A model generated the notes under the pieces. It did no database searches and was not told where the DNA came from. It saw only the letters and a list, made by a program, of their open reading frames with translations. Made by a program: the position numbers and the translations under genes. A stretch of 64,000 nucleotides of DNA from Tetracladium setigerum (lineage: Eukaryota > Ascomycota > Leotiomycetes > Helotiales), in contig PZJY01000005.1 in NCBI GenBank assembly GCA_031472005.1, forward strand, positions 2,418,001 through 2,482,000. The letters run 5' to 3'. This document shows positions 23,690 to 36,095 of the stretch, piece by piece. Each line of letters starts with the position of its first letter. The first letter of the stretch is position 1.

Positions 23690-24182
23690 GTAACTTACCA
23701 CAGCCAAGGCGCCTTTCCCTTTCGGAACGGGAGACGACGACGACGACGACAACCACGACTGCCCTCCAGGCTCACTCCAAATGAACATCCATTTTGCCTC
23801 CATTTCTACCATTCCATTTGCCTTATCCTCATTGTAATTTTCTGGTGGAAGACCCAATGTAGAAAACTTTGGCGTCATCCCCCCGGTTTCATCATTCCAC
23901 TTGGGAAGCAGCCTATCAGATTGTTAGATACTCGGTTGCCTTCAAGGAATACGCAGCTCAAGTTGCACGAGGGTGGTTGATGGGGTAGAATTGTCTTTAA
24001 CAGAACACGTAGGAAGAATAATTGGAAGGAAATAAGCACGAGTGCATGAGTCCATTGACTTTTGTGGGCGGGATGCAAGAGTAAAGATGTTTTCGCATCG
24101 AGAACTTCTGTTTCCTGCATCCACCAGTAGTGGTTGCCAGACTTCATGAAATGGGGAAACATTAAAGGAGGCGTGAACTCAT
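23690..24182 (-). CDS. Unresolved gene fragment, coding-like but broken
   Basis: Two stretches look like real protein. One reads SMDSCTRAYFLPIILP, then TTLVQLELR (about 23930-24124). The other reads LLPKWNDETGG, GLPPENYNEDKANGM, EAKWMFIWSEPGG (about 23700-23895) and ends before a good donor GTAAGT at about 23688. A small intron of about 40-60 nt with CTAAC and an ATAG acceptor near 23905 may join them. Start (24182, MSSR, or later) and end are uncertain. Frame changes at T- and G-runs again suggest missing bases. I do not recognise the family. It sits head-to-tail between two membrane-protein genes on the same strand. Confidence 0.4.
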
Positions 24183-24351
24183 TTTTAAGCTTCCCAGGAA
24201 ATAGATAGAGAGGCAAGACCCAGAATCACTGCGTGAAGAGAGATTGTACAAGAATGTGCTTGGTGCGAATCGTACAAGTTACAACGACCGACTGACTACT
24301 GCAGATACATCTCTAGTGATGCGGTAAAAAGGAACAAAAGGAACCTAATAC

Positions 24352-25024
24352 TTACAGATTGCGATTGCAGCTGCGGCTACCAGTGCTCGAGAACACGGGA
24401 CCCTCAACTTCAGATACGACCAGATTGCGCTGCGAAGACTCAAGATTGTAGGGTGTCGCCTGCTCAACCCGGTTACGGGGCGTCTTGCTCGATCCTGGAA
24501 CTGTACTAAAAGGAGGACCAAAAGGACTTTGCAAGGTCTCTGAACCGGGTTCTACATCTGAGATCCAGTCATTCGGGAGCACTCTGAAGCCAGTGTTGAA
24601 CGGGTCGGTGCGTGGGTATGGAGATGTTGAGTTTTGATGACCATTGTTGCGACCGAGTTCAATGTCATTATTAGCCAAGCCTTGAGGACGTTTTTGGCGA
24701 TGATGGCGACGTTGGCAACCTCGCTCCGTGACACAGCAGAAAAGAGCGAATCCTATGCCGAAGACGTGGAGGCCAATGAGGAGCAGGATGAAGATGAAGG
24801 GAAAGGAGTCGTTTTCTAAAGATTTAAACCCCCAATTAGCATATTATATCAATTTATATCAGTTTGAGTCAATCACAGAGAATTCAGCACTTCTACTGAT
24901 GACCTTTGACAAGGGAATAACAGTCTTGTGCAAGGTGTTAGCAAAGTGATATTGCCAAGCTCGGTTAATAACCGAGAGGCAAGTCCGGATGATGTTAACA
25001 ATAGAACTTACCAGTGTGCGCCAT
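24352..25024 (-). CDS. Small single-pass membrane protein, 158 residues
   Basis: A 13-nt first exon (25012-25024, ATG GCG CAC ACT G) is followed by a 196-nt intron (24816-25011, donor GTAAGT, CTAAT near the acceptor) and exon 2 at 24352-24815. The total is exactly 159 codons. After a short N-terminus comes one strong membrane segment (FPFIFILLLIGLHVFGIGFA, about residues 8-27), then CC, a basic patch (RRHHRQKRPQ) and a hydrophilic Ser/Pro-rich tail. By the positive-inside rule the tail is probably cytosolic. No family recognised. Its own start is upstream of the longest open frame because exon 1 is so short. Confidence 0.65.
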
Positions 25025-27810
25025 TGTTTATCTCTTTGTTGACGCGAGTTTCTTTGTAATATGAGGATTTGCAGATATGGTAGATTCGAGATCGTTGTGG
25101 TGACTTTCTTTAGAGGTGATTTGGGGTTGATCGAGGTTCCACGCGACGTGGTGAGAGGTTGACCTTGGACTTGACTCGGGCAAAGTTAGCAGATGTAATT
25201 CTTGTCAGCAGCCTGTATTAGTGAGCTGATAAGAGGTGCGCTCAATTGCAAAGGGTTGAAGAACGCTTGTTATGATGAAGGAGGGTTGGCTTTGGGGGGG
25301 TTACTGTTGACGACAAGGTCGAAACAACAAACGAGAGGTGCGTGAGGAGATTTCTGCGCTGTTTGAACTTACATTTGTTGCTTTGCACTTTTATGGGAAG
25401 TATTGAGAATTTAGATTATCGCCAAACAAAAGAATGAGTTTTGTTTGGTCAAATTGTACGTGTGTCGGGGAGGTGGAGAAGTGAGGTGTTTGTGTTGGAG
25501 CCGACAGACCGCGAAGATATATCAAGAAAAGCTCGGGCCAGGAAGGCTTGCGCCCTAATAATTTCAATGCCGCTTTTAGACTGACCGCTGAGATATTTAC
25601 CTGAGCATTCGTTGTATATTGAAAATCAAATTTCTCAAATTACTTGGAGATGGTCTTTTCGCTTTCTGTAAAGTACACAATCAGGGAAGTTTTCTACTCT
25701 CTGGTCTTCATAGTTGAAACAGCAACTATTCTATGAGAGCCGTGAAGGAGTAGGTGATTCTTTGCTGGAAAGTACAGGTAGAGAGAGTAGTAGAGGTCGA
25801 GGATGCTAAGTCGCGCCCACACGAAGTAATATTTCGCTTCCGCTCTTGAACACGAAAGGTTTGCACTATTGTGTGATTGATTGAATATAAAGTTTAATTT
25901 GAGTGTGAGCCGGTCTCTCAGAGTAGTTGCTCGGTTCTCTCTGCAAAAGAGATCTTGTGTCTAATCTTTACGAATAGTTATGAGCCCCACCGACAAAGCT
26001 TGCAATATGCTGGCAGCATCATGTTCGACAGAAGCTCAATCTTCTTGTTAACCTGGACTTTATATAAAGAGACAAACTTTACAAAGCTATACTCAAATGG
26101 AACAAATAAAATGCAACAATACCGTATACGTTCTAGGGCATGTCGATGTGTTGATGTGTTCATTGAGCCGCAGCGTAACCACCACAAATCGATTGGAAAC
26201 AGGGAACTTGTGATTCTAAAAAGCCCGACTCTGGATTTGTCTTCCATCTTACCAATTGTTCGATTTTTACGGAGAGTTTCATCCAAAAAGCGTCTACCCA
26301 ACCACGTCATGGTTCTGCGACGGGACGGAGAAGAGGTCCTTGAGTAAACTCAGCAGTTACTTCGCGAAACTAGACGCAAGAGATCTACTGTTATTGGCAA
26401 TCCAAAGAGAACAGCATTCGATTAAGTACCTGCATAGATTACACAATGGACCATTCCATGTGACTTCAATCTTAGCGGAGAACACGGGGCTTTCCTTCAG
26501 GAGTGTCCTGCTTCAAAAGTTGACCCAGAGGGATGTCGACAAAGAAAATATTGAATCAACAGCCATAATCATGCGGTTGTAAAACTGGGCTGCATTAATT
26601 CAAACCTCAGAGCCCTGAATTTCTGTGCTTTTTGTCATTGGCTGTAGGATGGAGAATTGTACCGATGATGGAGAAGATGGGACAGCAGGGTCGGTCACGT
26701 TTGCGAGGAATCATTAATTTCTCACGTCATCGGGCACAAAATATGAAGCAAAGGGATTATTCGTTTGGAATAAATCGCAGCAGTACTCCAGCTCGAATGG
26801 ATTGCGGATTTGCCTTAGCAACGACCTCACCGAGAGAATTGCAATGCAATAATGTCTCCGAGTATACTCGGTCATGAAGCAAAACAACGTTGGAGTAATG
26901 GAAACTATCTTTATGATTCCATATGCTAACGCGCGTACTGATATCAGCCACACGCCTGCAGATGTTGGAGGTAGTCTTTCGATTCTCAGGTTGATATGTC
27001 GAGTTGTGGACATAAACGTTCATCTTTTGATCGCCGACTCACCACAAAATCTCAATTGAAGCGCACTTCCTACCTGACTCTGTCTATATTCTTTGAAACG
27101 GCATTAGCGTCTAGTCTTGCAGTCGATCTTAATGAAAATCAGTTCCTCCGCACCTTTTTCGTAGATTCCATGAAGTCTCTCTCTTCCACGGAGTCCCTCC
27201 GCAAGACTCGACATCGCGCAACATATGGAGGGGTCACATCATATTTCAGCCACCGCCACCTTTATTTTGGGCGCAGTTTGGGTTCTAAGCGCTCACGGCG
27301 CTTCACAACTTGCCTTGATTGACCGTTGAACCAATGACGCACCACTCTCATGCAGGTGTCGAACTGTGGAAGGGGAGAGAGAGCACAGAGAGGGGGGAGC
27401 AAAGCCGTTCAAATTTAGACTTGTCGCTTGCAAGTTTGGAACATGATCATCTTGAAACTTCCCTCAACTTCTTCCCTTCTCTCTATCTTCTTCTCTTCTC
27501 TTTCTCTCTCTCTCTCTTCTCTTTCTCTCTCTCTCTCTCTATCCCTCGATACTCATCGACCTGATTGAAAGCTCTATTTGTATGGTATCTGTTGTCCAGC
27601 ACAGTACTTCATACGAACCATCATCCCCCCTCGTCTACATCATCTTAACTCAACAGCTGGAGATCTGCTCTAGAACACACCACTGCATTTACCCGCAGCA
27701 CACGAGCACTCAGTGGCGCAAGCCGACTAACTCTGCTTTACACCCCTTCATCTGCATATAAGAGCAGCCGACATTTCACTACTTACATTATCTACAAGCC
27801 GCAGGACAAT
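25025..27810. other. Long gene-free region
   Basis: About 2.8 kb with no supportable exon. Open frames of 60-130 codons on both strands (for example 25955-26347 plus and 25978-26310 minus overlapping head to head) have no domain, splice or codon signal. A CT-rich tract at 27475-27540 lies about 270 bp before the next gene, as in many fungal promoters. Confidence 0.5.
27475..27540 (+). repeat. CT-rich microsatellite tract
   Basis: Almost pure C and T with several CTCTCT and TTCTCT units. Pyrimidine tracts of this kind are common just upstream of fungal transcription starts; the gene at 27811 follows. Confidence 0.7.
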
Positions 27811-29532
27811 ATGGCAGGACACAATGTACGTGATGCGCCCGCCACCCCACTCTCTATCTCATGTTCAAACCCGCTGATCTGGATACTGAATAGGACCCCA
27901 AGCTGCTATACGCTATCAACGGCATTCATGCATTCCATATTGAACATGGAAGAGAAGAATGCCTCACTTCGACCGGTCCCCAAACTCTGTCGCTGCTGAT
28001 GGTCCCTACATCATCTCCCTTCTCCGATCTCTCCTCCGCCGACCCTCAATCGCAAGCACCAGAAGAAGACTTCTATCTCCATCTACACCTTCCTCCTGAG
28101 CTCGATCTCCCCCTCCCAGCGACCACTCAGGTATACCACCAACCACCCAACAGCTATCTCATACCACGATGGGATCTGGGCCCGATAGCGGTGCTTTTAC
28201 AAGGATAGAATTCCCCGGAGTAGGGAAAGGACGTGGCTCCCAGGAAGATGTTGATACTTTCGAGACGATACTGGCACAATGCACGGCATTTTTGGAGCGC
28301 GCACAACCGCCGCAGGGCGCACGCTCAGCAGGAAAGTCAAAGAGCGAGAAAGATCCATACTACTCCTCTAATGCAACCTACGACCCATCAACCTACAGAC
28401 CTGGAGAGGGCTATGCTGGCAGCAGCTCGGATCCTTATCAAGGGGACAAATTGTCTTGATTGACGAGGAGAATGGAAGTGTCGTTGGTGAACTTGGTCAG
28501 AACTTTAATGTTGTTGCGGATCAGAAGATGAGACCTGGCTCCAAAGGTTAATATCTACTGTAGTCCTTAATTCTTGCCGCATGCTAAAGCCCATTTCTAG
28601 ATCCGGTTGTCATCTCTCTTCCAGAGGATGGATCCAACAACATTCAAGTGTCCCCCGCTTCGCAGGAGTACCTTGAAATGGCCAACCACCCAGCGTACAA
28701 GAACTCGACGCTTGTTTCCAAAGCAGCTATGGCATCTCGCCTGATTGTCACGACTTCCAGTGCCATATCAAACCAACTTTTGACTCGCGCGAACAACTTC
28801 GCGGCAGAGACCAAGCCAAATGCCAAGCCCATGACGTTCACCCCCACGACACATACACGCATTCGAAAAGTACACACTTTCACTGAGGGTGCTGCTGGGT
28901 TGAGTGCCAAAACTGTCGGGCAAGTGAGCAAATATGCTCAGAATCTAGGTGCCACTATCGCCAGAAAGGGCGAACGAGCGCGAAAAGATGATAGTTATAA
29001 GCCTGGATTGTTGAACAAGAGCATGATTGCTTTCTCGACAATTGCTGATGGAATCGATCACGCAGGCCGGACGCTACTCACTTCTTCTTCTACAGCTGCA
29101 ACCACAGTCGTAGGCCATAAGTGGGGAGCCGAAGCGGGTGGTATCTCTCAGAGTCTTGGTGGTGGTGTTAAAAATGTTGGCTTGGTGTACATCGACGCAT
29201 CTGGGGTCTCAAGACGGGCAATTGTCAAGTCCGTTGCCAAAGGTATGGTTGTAGGTAAGATGAAGGGCGGCGGAGACTTGGTCGTTGGTGGTGGAGACGG
29301 CGGAGCTGCTATTTTGAGTTCTGGTCCAGAGAAGAACGCTGTGAACTGGAAAGCAAAGGAGGCTGGCGAAGGTCGATTCACAGACGACACAAGTATGATG
29401 AGTGGAGGCAGATCAACTCCAGATCTTGTGGGATACTCGAGAGCTGCGCCTCCATCCTACAAGTCTGGTCCTGGGGAGTCACTCGAGGGTCAGCAGGCGT
29501 ACCCATCAGATAACAAGCGACGATACGAGTAG
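27811..29532 (+). CDS. Senescence-domain protein (spartin/senescence family)
   Basis: Exons are 27811-27825 (15 nt), 27894-28546 and 28601-29532, giving about 533 residues. The N-terminal half (LLYAINGIHAFHIEHG, LLMVPTSSPF, PRWDLGP) matches the fungal senescence-domain architecture. The C-terminal half holds the Ala/Gly-rich Senescence domain: KAAMASRLIVTTSSAISNQL, KTVGQVSKYAQNLGATIARK, STIADGIDHAGRTLLTSSS. The family is linked to lipid droplets and endosomes in plants and animals; the role in this fungus is inferred. Two frame breaks: GGGCCC at 28178-28183 and four G at 28442-28445 (QGGQIVLIDEENGS needs one more G). Adding one base at each gives 534 codons. Confidence 0.88.
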
Positions 29533-30369
29533 AGGGTTGGAGGGACAGTTTTTGTGTTTTCCTTCTCCCTTTTGACCATTTTTGGAAATTTTTGGAAATG
29601 ATAAGATGATGATGATGATGATGATGAACCTGCTGGATTTTGATTGTGGGGAATAGACAAATCTCATTGCCTACAAGGCTGCACTTTTGAATCTGCAAGC
29701 CGACGGGCTAAGCGACGTACCGTCCAGTACTTGAGGGTGCGTCGTGACTGTTCGCCGCCATGTTTTGGCATTCAAAAGGAGCTGCTGGATCTCTCAGGAA
29801 CAGCCAGGCACAGCTGCAATTGAACTACCTCACTCTACGGAGTACTCGTGATTTATTTCCAGCGAGCGGTTTTCCCTTTCGCTTTCATCCATCATCCCCA
29901 TCTACTCTAGCCTGGGCGGGTTCTATTGTCCTGCGCTAGCCTAAACTGGCGCCTTCACGACAATAGCAGTGAAGCGATACCCACCCACCAAAAACCTCAA
30001 CCCTCGACGAATTCACCAAATTTCTTCGAAGACTTCGAAGACTTACGTTTCCAACTCTATCGCACATCTCGTCGAATCATCCACGCATTTTCCTGAGCAA
30101 AATCGCACCGCTCTTGCTTCGTCACGACTTTCGTGGAATATCTCAGCCTTTCGCCTGTCAGCCTCGCATACTAGCCAGCACGCCAAGTGTGCTGTAGCAT
30201 CAAAGCGCGTCAGAGCCAGTCTGAACCCAGATCCAAGGTACAACAATCCCCAGACTCCCATCGGGGTGATTCCAACAGACTCCTATTTAAAGCATCGGAA
30301 GTGGCATGTATGCTAATCTGACTTGATGCAGCAACTTTTACATTCAATTCCCTAAACTCATCACCCAAA
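29533..30369. other. Intergenic and leader of the OTU gene
   Basis: No gene seen. A GAT/ATG microsatellite lies at 29604-29627 in the 3' flank of the senescence gene. The last 350 bases are rich in C and T, like a leader. Confidence 0.5.
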
Positions 30370-31536
30370 ATGGGTCGAAAATCGCGTTCCTCGTCTCCCG
30401 ACGAATTTCCCCTGTTGAAGGAGCTCGGCTTGAAGACAACCTCCATCGTTGGTGATGGTAAGTCCACCAGAACATCAAATCTTGGGAGCCTTGTGCTCCA
30501 GTCCTACTTGCAGATGGCATGGCGTGCTAACATGAGTTTTCCTGCCAGGTAATTGCTTGTTCAATGCTCTCAGCGACCAATGCTTTGGCGACCAGAGCCA
30601 CAGCAGTGACATTCGGGCGAACGTCGTTGAGTTCATGAGGCAGAACGCCGACGATTTCAAGCACTTCGTTCCCGTTGAGCTTGGAGGCGGTCACCGTCGC
30701 AATCCGAAGAGAAAGAATGTTGCGTCTGCCTCTCTCGAGAATGCCGAGGTCACCATGAAGCAGATTGACAAGAATTTCGAGGACTATCTGAAGCGAATGG
30801 CTACCAACGGAACGTATGGAGACAACCTCGAGATTCGTGCATTCTCGCAGGCTTACAATACTGATATTCGAATCTACAACCGTGCCAACAAGTACGTCTC
30901 TCGTGTTGCTTCTGATGGTGTCGTTCGACGAACAGCCCACATTGCATTGCACGTAAGTAAAATTCTTCTCGACTTCTTCACCCCTGGCTCACATATTCAC
31001 AGGATTGGGAGCACTATTCTTCTGTTCGCAACATCAACGGCCCTGATACTGGTCTGCCAAAGATCATCGACAACGACACCGAACTCCTCCAATATTCTGC
31101 TCCTTCCACCCCTACTTCCAGCTTCTCATCTTCGGGAAGCTCCAGCGTCGAACGAGATTTTGACAGCGAAGACGAGCTTGCACTCTACGGCCCAAACAAG
31201 AAGGCTCGCTCTCCATCTACTTTCAAGCCAGCTACCGCAGATGCAGATGTCCCGGCACTCTCGCTGGCCACCCCTGAAGCCGAGAAGAAGGTCGTCAAGA
31301 TCATCTTGCATGTTAAACCTCAAATGCATGATGCTCAAGGCAAGCCTCGCAAACGCCTCATCACTGCCAGAGAGCACAAGGTATTGAAAAAGTTGGAGCA
31401 AAAGGCGAAGAGTAAGGAGCGAAAGAAGGAAGCTGCGTCCGGAGCCACTTCTCGCAAGCTTGTCGTCGTCAACACTCCTCCTACTGCCACCACCAACACC
31501 CAAACCATATCAAAAATGAAAACCTTGACTATCTAG
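30370..31536 (+). CDS. OTU-domain cysteine protease (deubiquitinase)
   Basis: Exons 30370-30457, 30549-30952 and 31003-31536 give exactly 342 codons with no frame breaks. The OTU catalytic cysteine block is VGDGNCLFNALSDQ, split by intron 1 inside the Gly codon. The later block IRAFSQAYNTDIRIYN leads to the catalytic His in WEHYSSV just after intron 2. This spacing is the OTUD3/OTU2-like type, which removes ubiquitin chains. The C-terminal region is basic (KPRKRLITAREHKVLKKLEQKAKSKERKKE), common in ribosome- or RNA-associated OTU proteins; that link is inference. Confidence 0.92.
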
Positions 31537-32149
31537 GCAGGTTTACTGTAATATCGACTGTTCTGTCCACTACCGGATGAAGAATTGGAGCATTATTGGA
31601 GCATGGAAGGTTGGACCGACTGGCGCATTGTACTATACCTGGATGGTTTTGATTTACTGCATAGCGAGAGGCGTAATGGTTGGGTCTTACATATTAGACA
31701 GAGTCACCAAAGTGCTTGGGACTCGCTCTTTTTCATTTGATTGTACAAAATGAGAATTTGAATTTGGCACGATAAATATATTTTTCGGTTGATTTACCTT
31801 GTGATTCGTGAACTGGGCTACGAGAACTGTGGAACTTCTAGTCGCTAATATGTTTCATATGCGAGGTACTTATACTTCCCAATTGAGGAATTTATTAGAC
31901 TTTGATAGCTTCCACGATTAATCTTTCCTTAGTAATTACTTCCCGACGTCTCCATAGGACCATATCTCATTTCTACAAGAAATTTGTCACGAGATACCAA
32001 GAGTGGGATCAAAACGCCTACTTCAACACCACCTTGATCAACAAGAGTCACTCCTTCACAACAAAAAACCAATCAATTGCACATTCAAAAGTCACAAAAC
32101 CCCCCGCAACTTGTCCAATTCGCAATTTTCTATCCACCCATCACTTAAA
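31537..32149. other. Intergenic, no gene seen
   Basis: About 600 bp between the OTU gene and the D-amino-acid oxidase gene. Only AT-rich 3' flank and leader sequence are seen. Confidence 0.5.
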
Positions 32150-33768
32150 ATGCCTAATATCGTCGTTGTCGGGTCTGTACTCACCTTTCCTCCATTTATC
32201 AAACTCCGAAGGTCTGCATCTCATCATGAATCGATACTGACAGTCGTCCCAACAGAGCCGGAGTTTCAGGCCTCACAACGGCCCTTCTCCTCTCCAAAAA
32301 CCCCCGCTACAAGGTCACACTCGTGGCCAAGCATATGCCTGGTGATTACGATATTGAGTATACTAGTCCTTGGGCTGGTGCGAATTACCTCCCGTACGTT
32401 CTCCAATTCGAGAATTCCAGTGTCACAAACAGGCATCACGTGCATCATGGACTGATCAGACCACTTCTGTTGGGAATAAAACAGGGTGAGCCCAAGGAAT
32501 GCAAACAGATGGGAGAAGAATACATGGCCTGAATTGGAAAGATTGGCGAGAGATGTGCCGGAGGCGGGAATTCATTTCCAAGGTATGCTTGTACATGTCA
32601 ATGCCGTGTAAGGATGCATTGCAGGCTAGACGCATGGCTGATGGTTTGCGGGTAGAAACGTTCGTTTACAATCGAGAGAAGGACGCCCAATCGACTACTG
32701 GGTACGTTCCATGTTCGGTCTGAGTTACTCGTTTTAGTTTGAGACCTTGCCGTTGTGGCTTGCTAAACTTCCATCCTGGCATTCGCTAAAGTAAAATGTA
32801 CATACTAATGGAATGGCAGAGACTGGTTCAATGAGCTCCTCTCCACGGACCCCTGGTTCAAAGATGTCGTGCCCAATTTCCGCGTGCTGGACAAGAAAGA
32901 TATTCCCAAAGGAGCAGATTCAGGAACTGCTTTCACTAGCGTGTGTATCAATGTAAGTCACATGTAAATCCCCTCCCAACATCTTCCCCAAAGCCTTAAA
33001 CCCTCGAAATAACGACATACATCACCACTAATTAATAAAAAAAACAAGACAGCGATCTACCTCCCCTACCTCACCAGCCAATGCCTCGCCAACGGCGTAG
33101 TAGTCAAGAGAGCAATCCTAAAGCACATCTCTGACGCAGCCAACCTGCACCACTCCGGTAACAAGACCGATGTAGTGATCAACTGCACTGGTCTCCTCGC
33201 CTCCAAACTCGGCGGTGTAATGGACAAAGACGTTATTCCCGTCCGTGGCCAAATCTTGGTCGTACGCAACGATCCCGGCGCAATGGTCACCGTTTCCGGC
33301 ACTGATGATGGCGATGATGAGGTCTGCTATATCATGCAGCGTGCGGCAGGCGGTGGAACTGTCATCGGTGGCACGTATCAAAAGGGTAGTTGGGAGAGTC
33401 AGCCGGATCCTAATACGGCCTTGAGGATTATGAAGAGGGCCGTGGAGATTTGTCCGCAATTGACGGGCGGGAAGGGCATTGAGGCCTTGAGCGTTATTAG
33501 GCATGCAGTGGGCTTGAGGCCTTTGAGGACGAGTGGTGTGAGGATTGAGAGGGAGAAGGTGGATGGGGTGGAGGTTGTGCATAATTATGGCCATGGTGGT
33601 TGGGGTATGTGTTGTGGTGTTTCTTTTCTAGGCTGCCCCCCTTCTTTCATTTTACTCGCAGGCGGAACGTATACTAATATTTGGGTAGGATATCAAGGAA
33701 GTTATGGGTGTTCGGAGGGAGTGGTGGAGTTGGTTGATGAGCTTTTGAAGCCAACGGCCAAACTATGA
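32150..33768 (+). CDS. DAO1: D-amino-acid oxidase, peroxisomal
   Basis: FAD enzyme that oxidises D-amino acids to 2-oxo acids with release of ammonia and hydrogen peroxide. Seven exons: 32150-32172, 32256-32393, 32485-32582, 32656-32701, 32820-32952, 33049-33604 and 33689-33768, exactly 358 codons. The dinucleotide fold is VVVGAGVSGLTTALLL, split by intron 1; YTSPWAGANYLP and INCTGLLAS follow. The family's signature is VVHNYGHGGWGYQGSYGCS, split by the last intron. The protein ends AKL, a PTS1-like peroxisomal signal, as known for this enzyme. No frame breaks. Confidence 0.95.
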
Positions 33769-34600
33769 GGTGATGGCACCTCGCTGGTAGTTTGATATCA
33801 CAAGAATTCATACAACTTTTGACTGAAAATAGTCATGACGCCAGAATGGCAGAATTCGGCCATAAAAATTGAGTGTTAGCGAAATCTCATTATTCTAATT
33901 CCTTTCCGTATCATTTTGATTTCAATCTCGTTGAACTCCAGAACAAGTTTCGGGAAAACATTTCTTGTCTGTTACTTCAAACATTCTCCTTCCAACCAGC
34001 AGGACGCATTGCAGATTCAAGAGCTTGTACGAAATTCTCATGTCTCAGAGAGTGCAATAGATTTCATTTATCATTGGAGAGGTGACGATGATTTTCAACG
34101 AGATACCTTCTGAGATGAATAATTTTACACTTTATTCTGCTGCACTCACAGAAACTTTAGATCGTAGGCAATGCACCTCGAACTTTCTATATTTGTCGAA
34201 TAATCTCAAAACGGTGCTGTCGTTTTGATGTAACTTGCGATCAACGCCGATCATAGTTTGGAGAAAAGTGAAGTGTTTTTTTTACCTCGCTTATTCTTCT
34301 GCCTTTTGTTGATTCTCACTTTGACATTGACACCTTCACATTCAGCTTTCAACGCTGGGTAGGGGACAATAGGGTCATCAATGAAAATGAATCTACAATT
34401 CTTTTGCTTGTATTTTCTTTCTAGTATTATTGTACAGACACAATTGCTATCCAAAATCTCCTTGCTGGCAGCAGTGATAAAGGGAAATCCCTTTTCACAC
34501 TCCCATACACTTCTGGCTAAATACTTTCATTTTCACTTGCTTACCACAGCACGGTAATCACTCACCATTCCTGCACAATCTCTCTTCCGGAAAAAAGAAG
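33769..34600. other. Intergenic, no gene seen
   Basis: About 830 bp, AT-rich. A few frames below 70 codons without support. The final 100 bases look like the leader of the gene at 34601. Confidence 0.5.
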
Positions 34601-36095
34601 ATGGTTCTCCCACCGCCCTTCATCACAGTTGACAATGCCCACATGGGCGCCTCTGTCCACGGTGACCCACCACCTCGCAATGCACGGCTACACCAACTGT
34701 CCAAAAAGCAGAAAGAGATACTACTACGAACTGCACCTGAGAACGCTACTACTTACAATTCACCAAATTTCAAAGAGTCGAAAAAGCAGAGGAAAAAGGA
34801 GAAGGAGTATGTCAGCAAAGACAAAAACGAAAATAACCTTCCTGCTGGAGAGTCACCACCACAACTACAACTACAATTACAACCAAAACCACAATCTCTC
34901 AAATACAACCAAAGTCTATTCAAAAAATCCAAAACTAAACCCAAACCCAAGAAAAGACTTACCACTACTACCACAACCACAACCCCTCTAACCCCCCACC
35001 CCCACCCCGCTCATTCCGCCACCTCTCCCCAGAGATCCGCGAAGCAATATGGACGCCTCTAATGGAGTACAAGCACGGCCGCATGCCGCCCATCATCCGA
35101 GCGCTGCGCGGCGACCGCGAATTGCACTATGAAGCTTGCTGTCTGTTCTACAAGCAGGGCTTCACATTTAATCTGAGCCAGCGGAATAATTGGAGTTTTT
35201 GCTGGATGAGTGAGAAGGTGTTGGGGAGTGTGAGGAGTTTGAAGATTGAGATTAAGTAAGTTATTTATATGGTGTTTTTCTTCTTCTTCTTCTTCTTCTT
35301 CTTCTTCTTCGTCTTCTTCATCATCTGGGGGGAGGGAAGGGTGTTTTTTTTTTTTTAGGAGGTGGTGTTTGTTTTTGGTACGAGTGACCATTGTGGAAGT
35401 AATGAGAGGAAAAGAGACATATACTATACTATACTAACGTTACATGCAATAGAGAGTTCCGGAAACAGAGTCGTACGACTGCTGCGCGCCAAATCCCGTC
35501 TATGGAAGTCATTGATGGACTGTGTAGACGACTTCCTAATGTTACTGAAATTACGCTTCAGTCTCACCTTGGTGGTTGTTATAATGGTCTTTTGAAGCAA
35601 TGGGATGGGGTAAGTTATAGTCTCCCTCTGGTATCTTTCTTGATATCCCAATTATTGCACTTACCTTTCTCATCTCAACTCACTCCATCCCATCCCATTC
35701 CCTCCCCCAAAATTCCAAACTCCAAACTCCAAATCACGACCCAACCTCTTTCTAACCCTCCTCAACTCCAACTAACTCCCCCTCCCCCCCCTCTCAAGTA
35801 CCTCAAAGGCCTCGGCAACCAACTTCGCAAAGTCACAATCGACTTCCGCTTCGTACCACTCCACAACGCCGAACTCCAACGCAAACAAGACCGCATGCTC
35901 ATCCGCACCTTCAAGAGCGCAACGCGCCTGTTTGGCGTGGAGGGTACCAAAGTGCGCGATCCGGTGAAGTTGGGAGGGCGGATTAGGAGCAATCGGAGAT
36001 GGGACAATGTGTATGTGGTTAAGTTGCAGTGGGAGGTGAAGGAGGGGATTGAGACGTTTGTGATTAAGGATAAGGTGAGAAGGTTGAGGGGTTGA
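34601..36095 (+). CDS. Unrecognised fungal protein with an F-box/2EXR-like core, about 369 residues
   Basis: Exons are 34601-35255, 35453-35609 and 35799-36095. The N-terminal third is low complexity: Lys-rich, then Gln/Leu, then Thr/Pro. The core starts FRHLSPEIREAIW, resembling the opening helix of fungal 2EXR and F-box-like proteins (LPPEIRxxIW). It continues RGDRELHYEACCLFYK, LGSVRSLKIEI, LPNVTEITLQSHLGG and QLRKVTIDFRFVP. One C is missing in the C-rich stretch 34992-35008, where the frame changes; adding it gives 370 codons. Intron 1 (35256-35452) contains a long TTC repeat and a poly-T tract. Intron 2 (35610-35798) is 189 nt and open in frame, so retention would insert 63 residues. Confidence 0.72.
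35278..35356 (+). repeat. TTC microsatellite plus poly-T inside an intron
   Basis: About 13 TTC units (35278-35319) and a T13 tract (35344-35356) lie inside intron 1 of the 34601 gene. They are likely to vary in length between strains. Confidence 0.8.

Noticed and set aside
23875..23880. A missing G in GGGGGG as a forced frame break
   Set aside because: The block before it can be read in the same frame as the block after it (LLPKWNDETGG to MTPKF), so no break is required there if the upstream intron is correct.
25955..26347. Overlapping 130- and 110-codon frames on opposite strands as genes
   Set aside because: They overlap almost fully, have no motif, no splice signals and chance-like composition.
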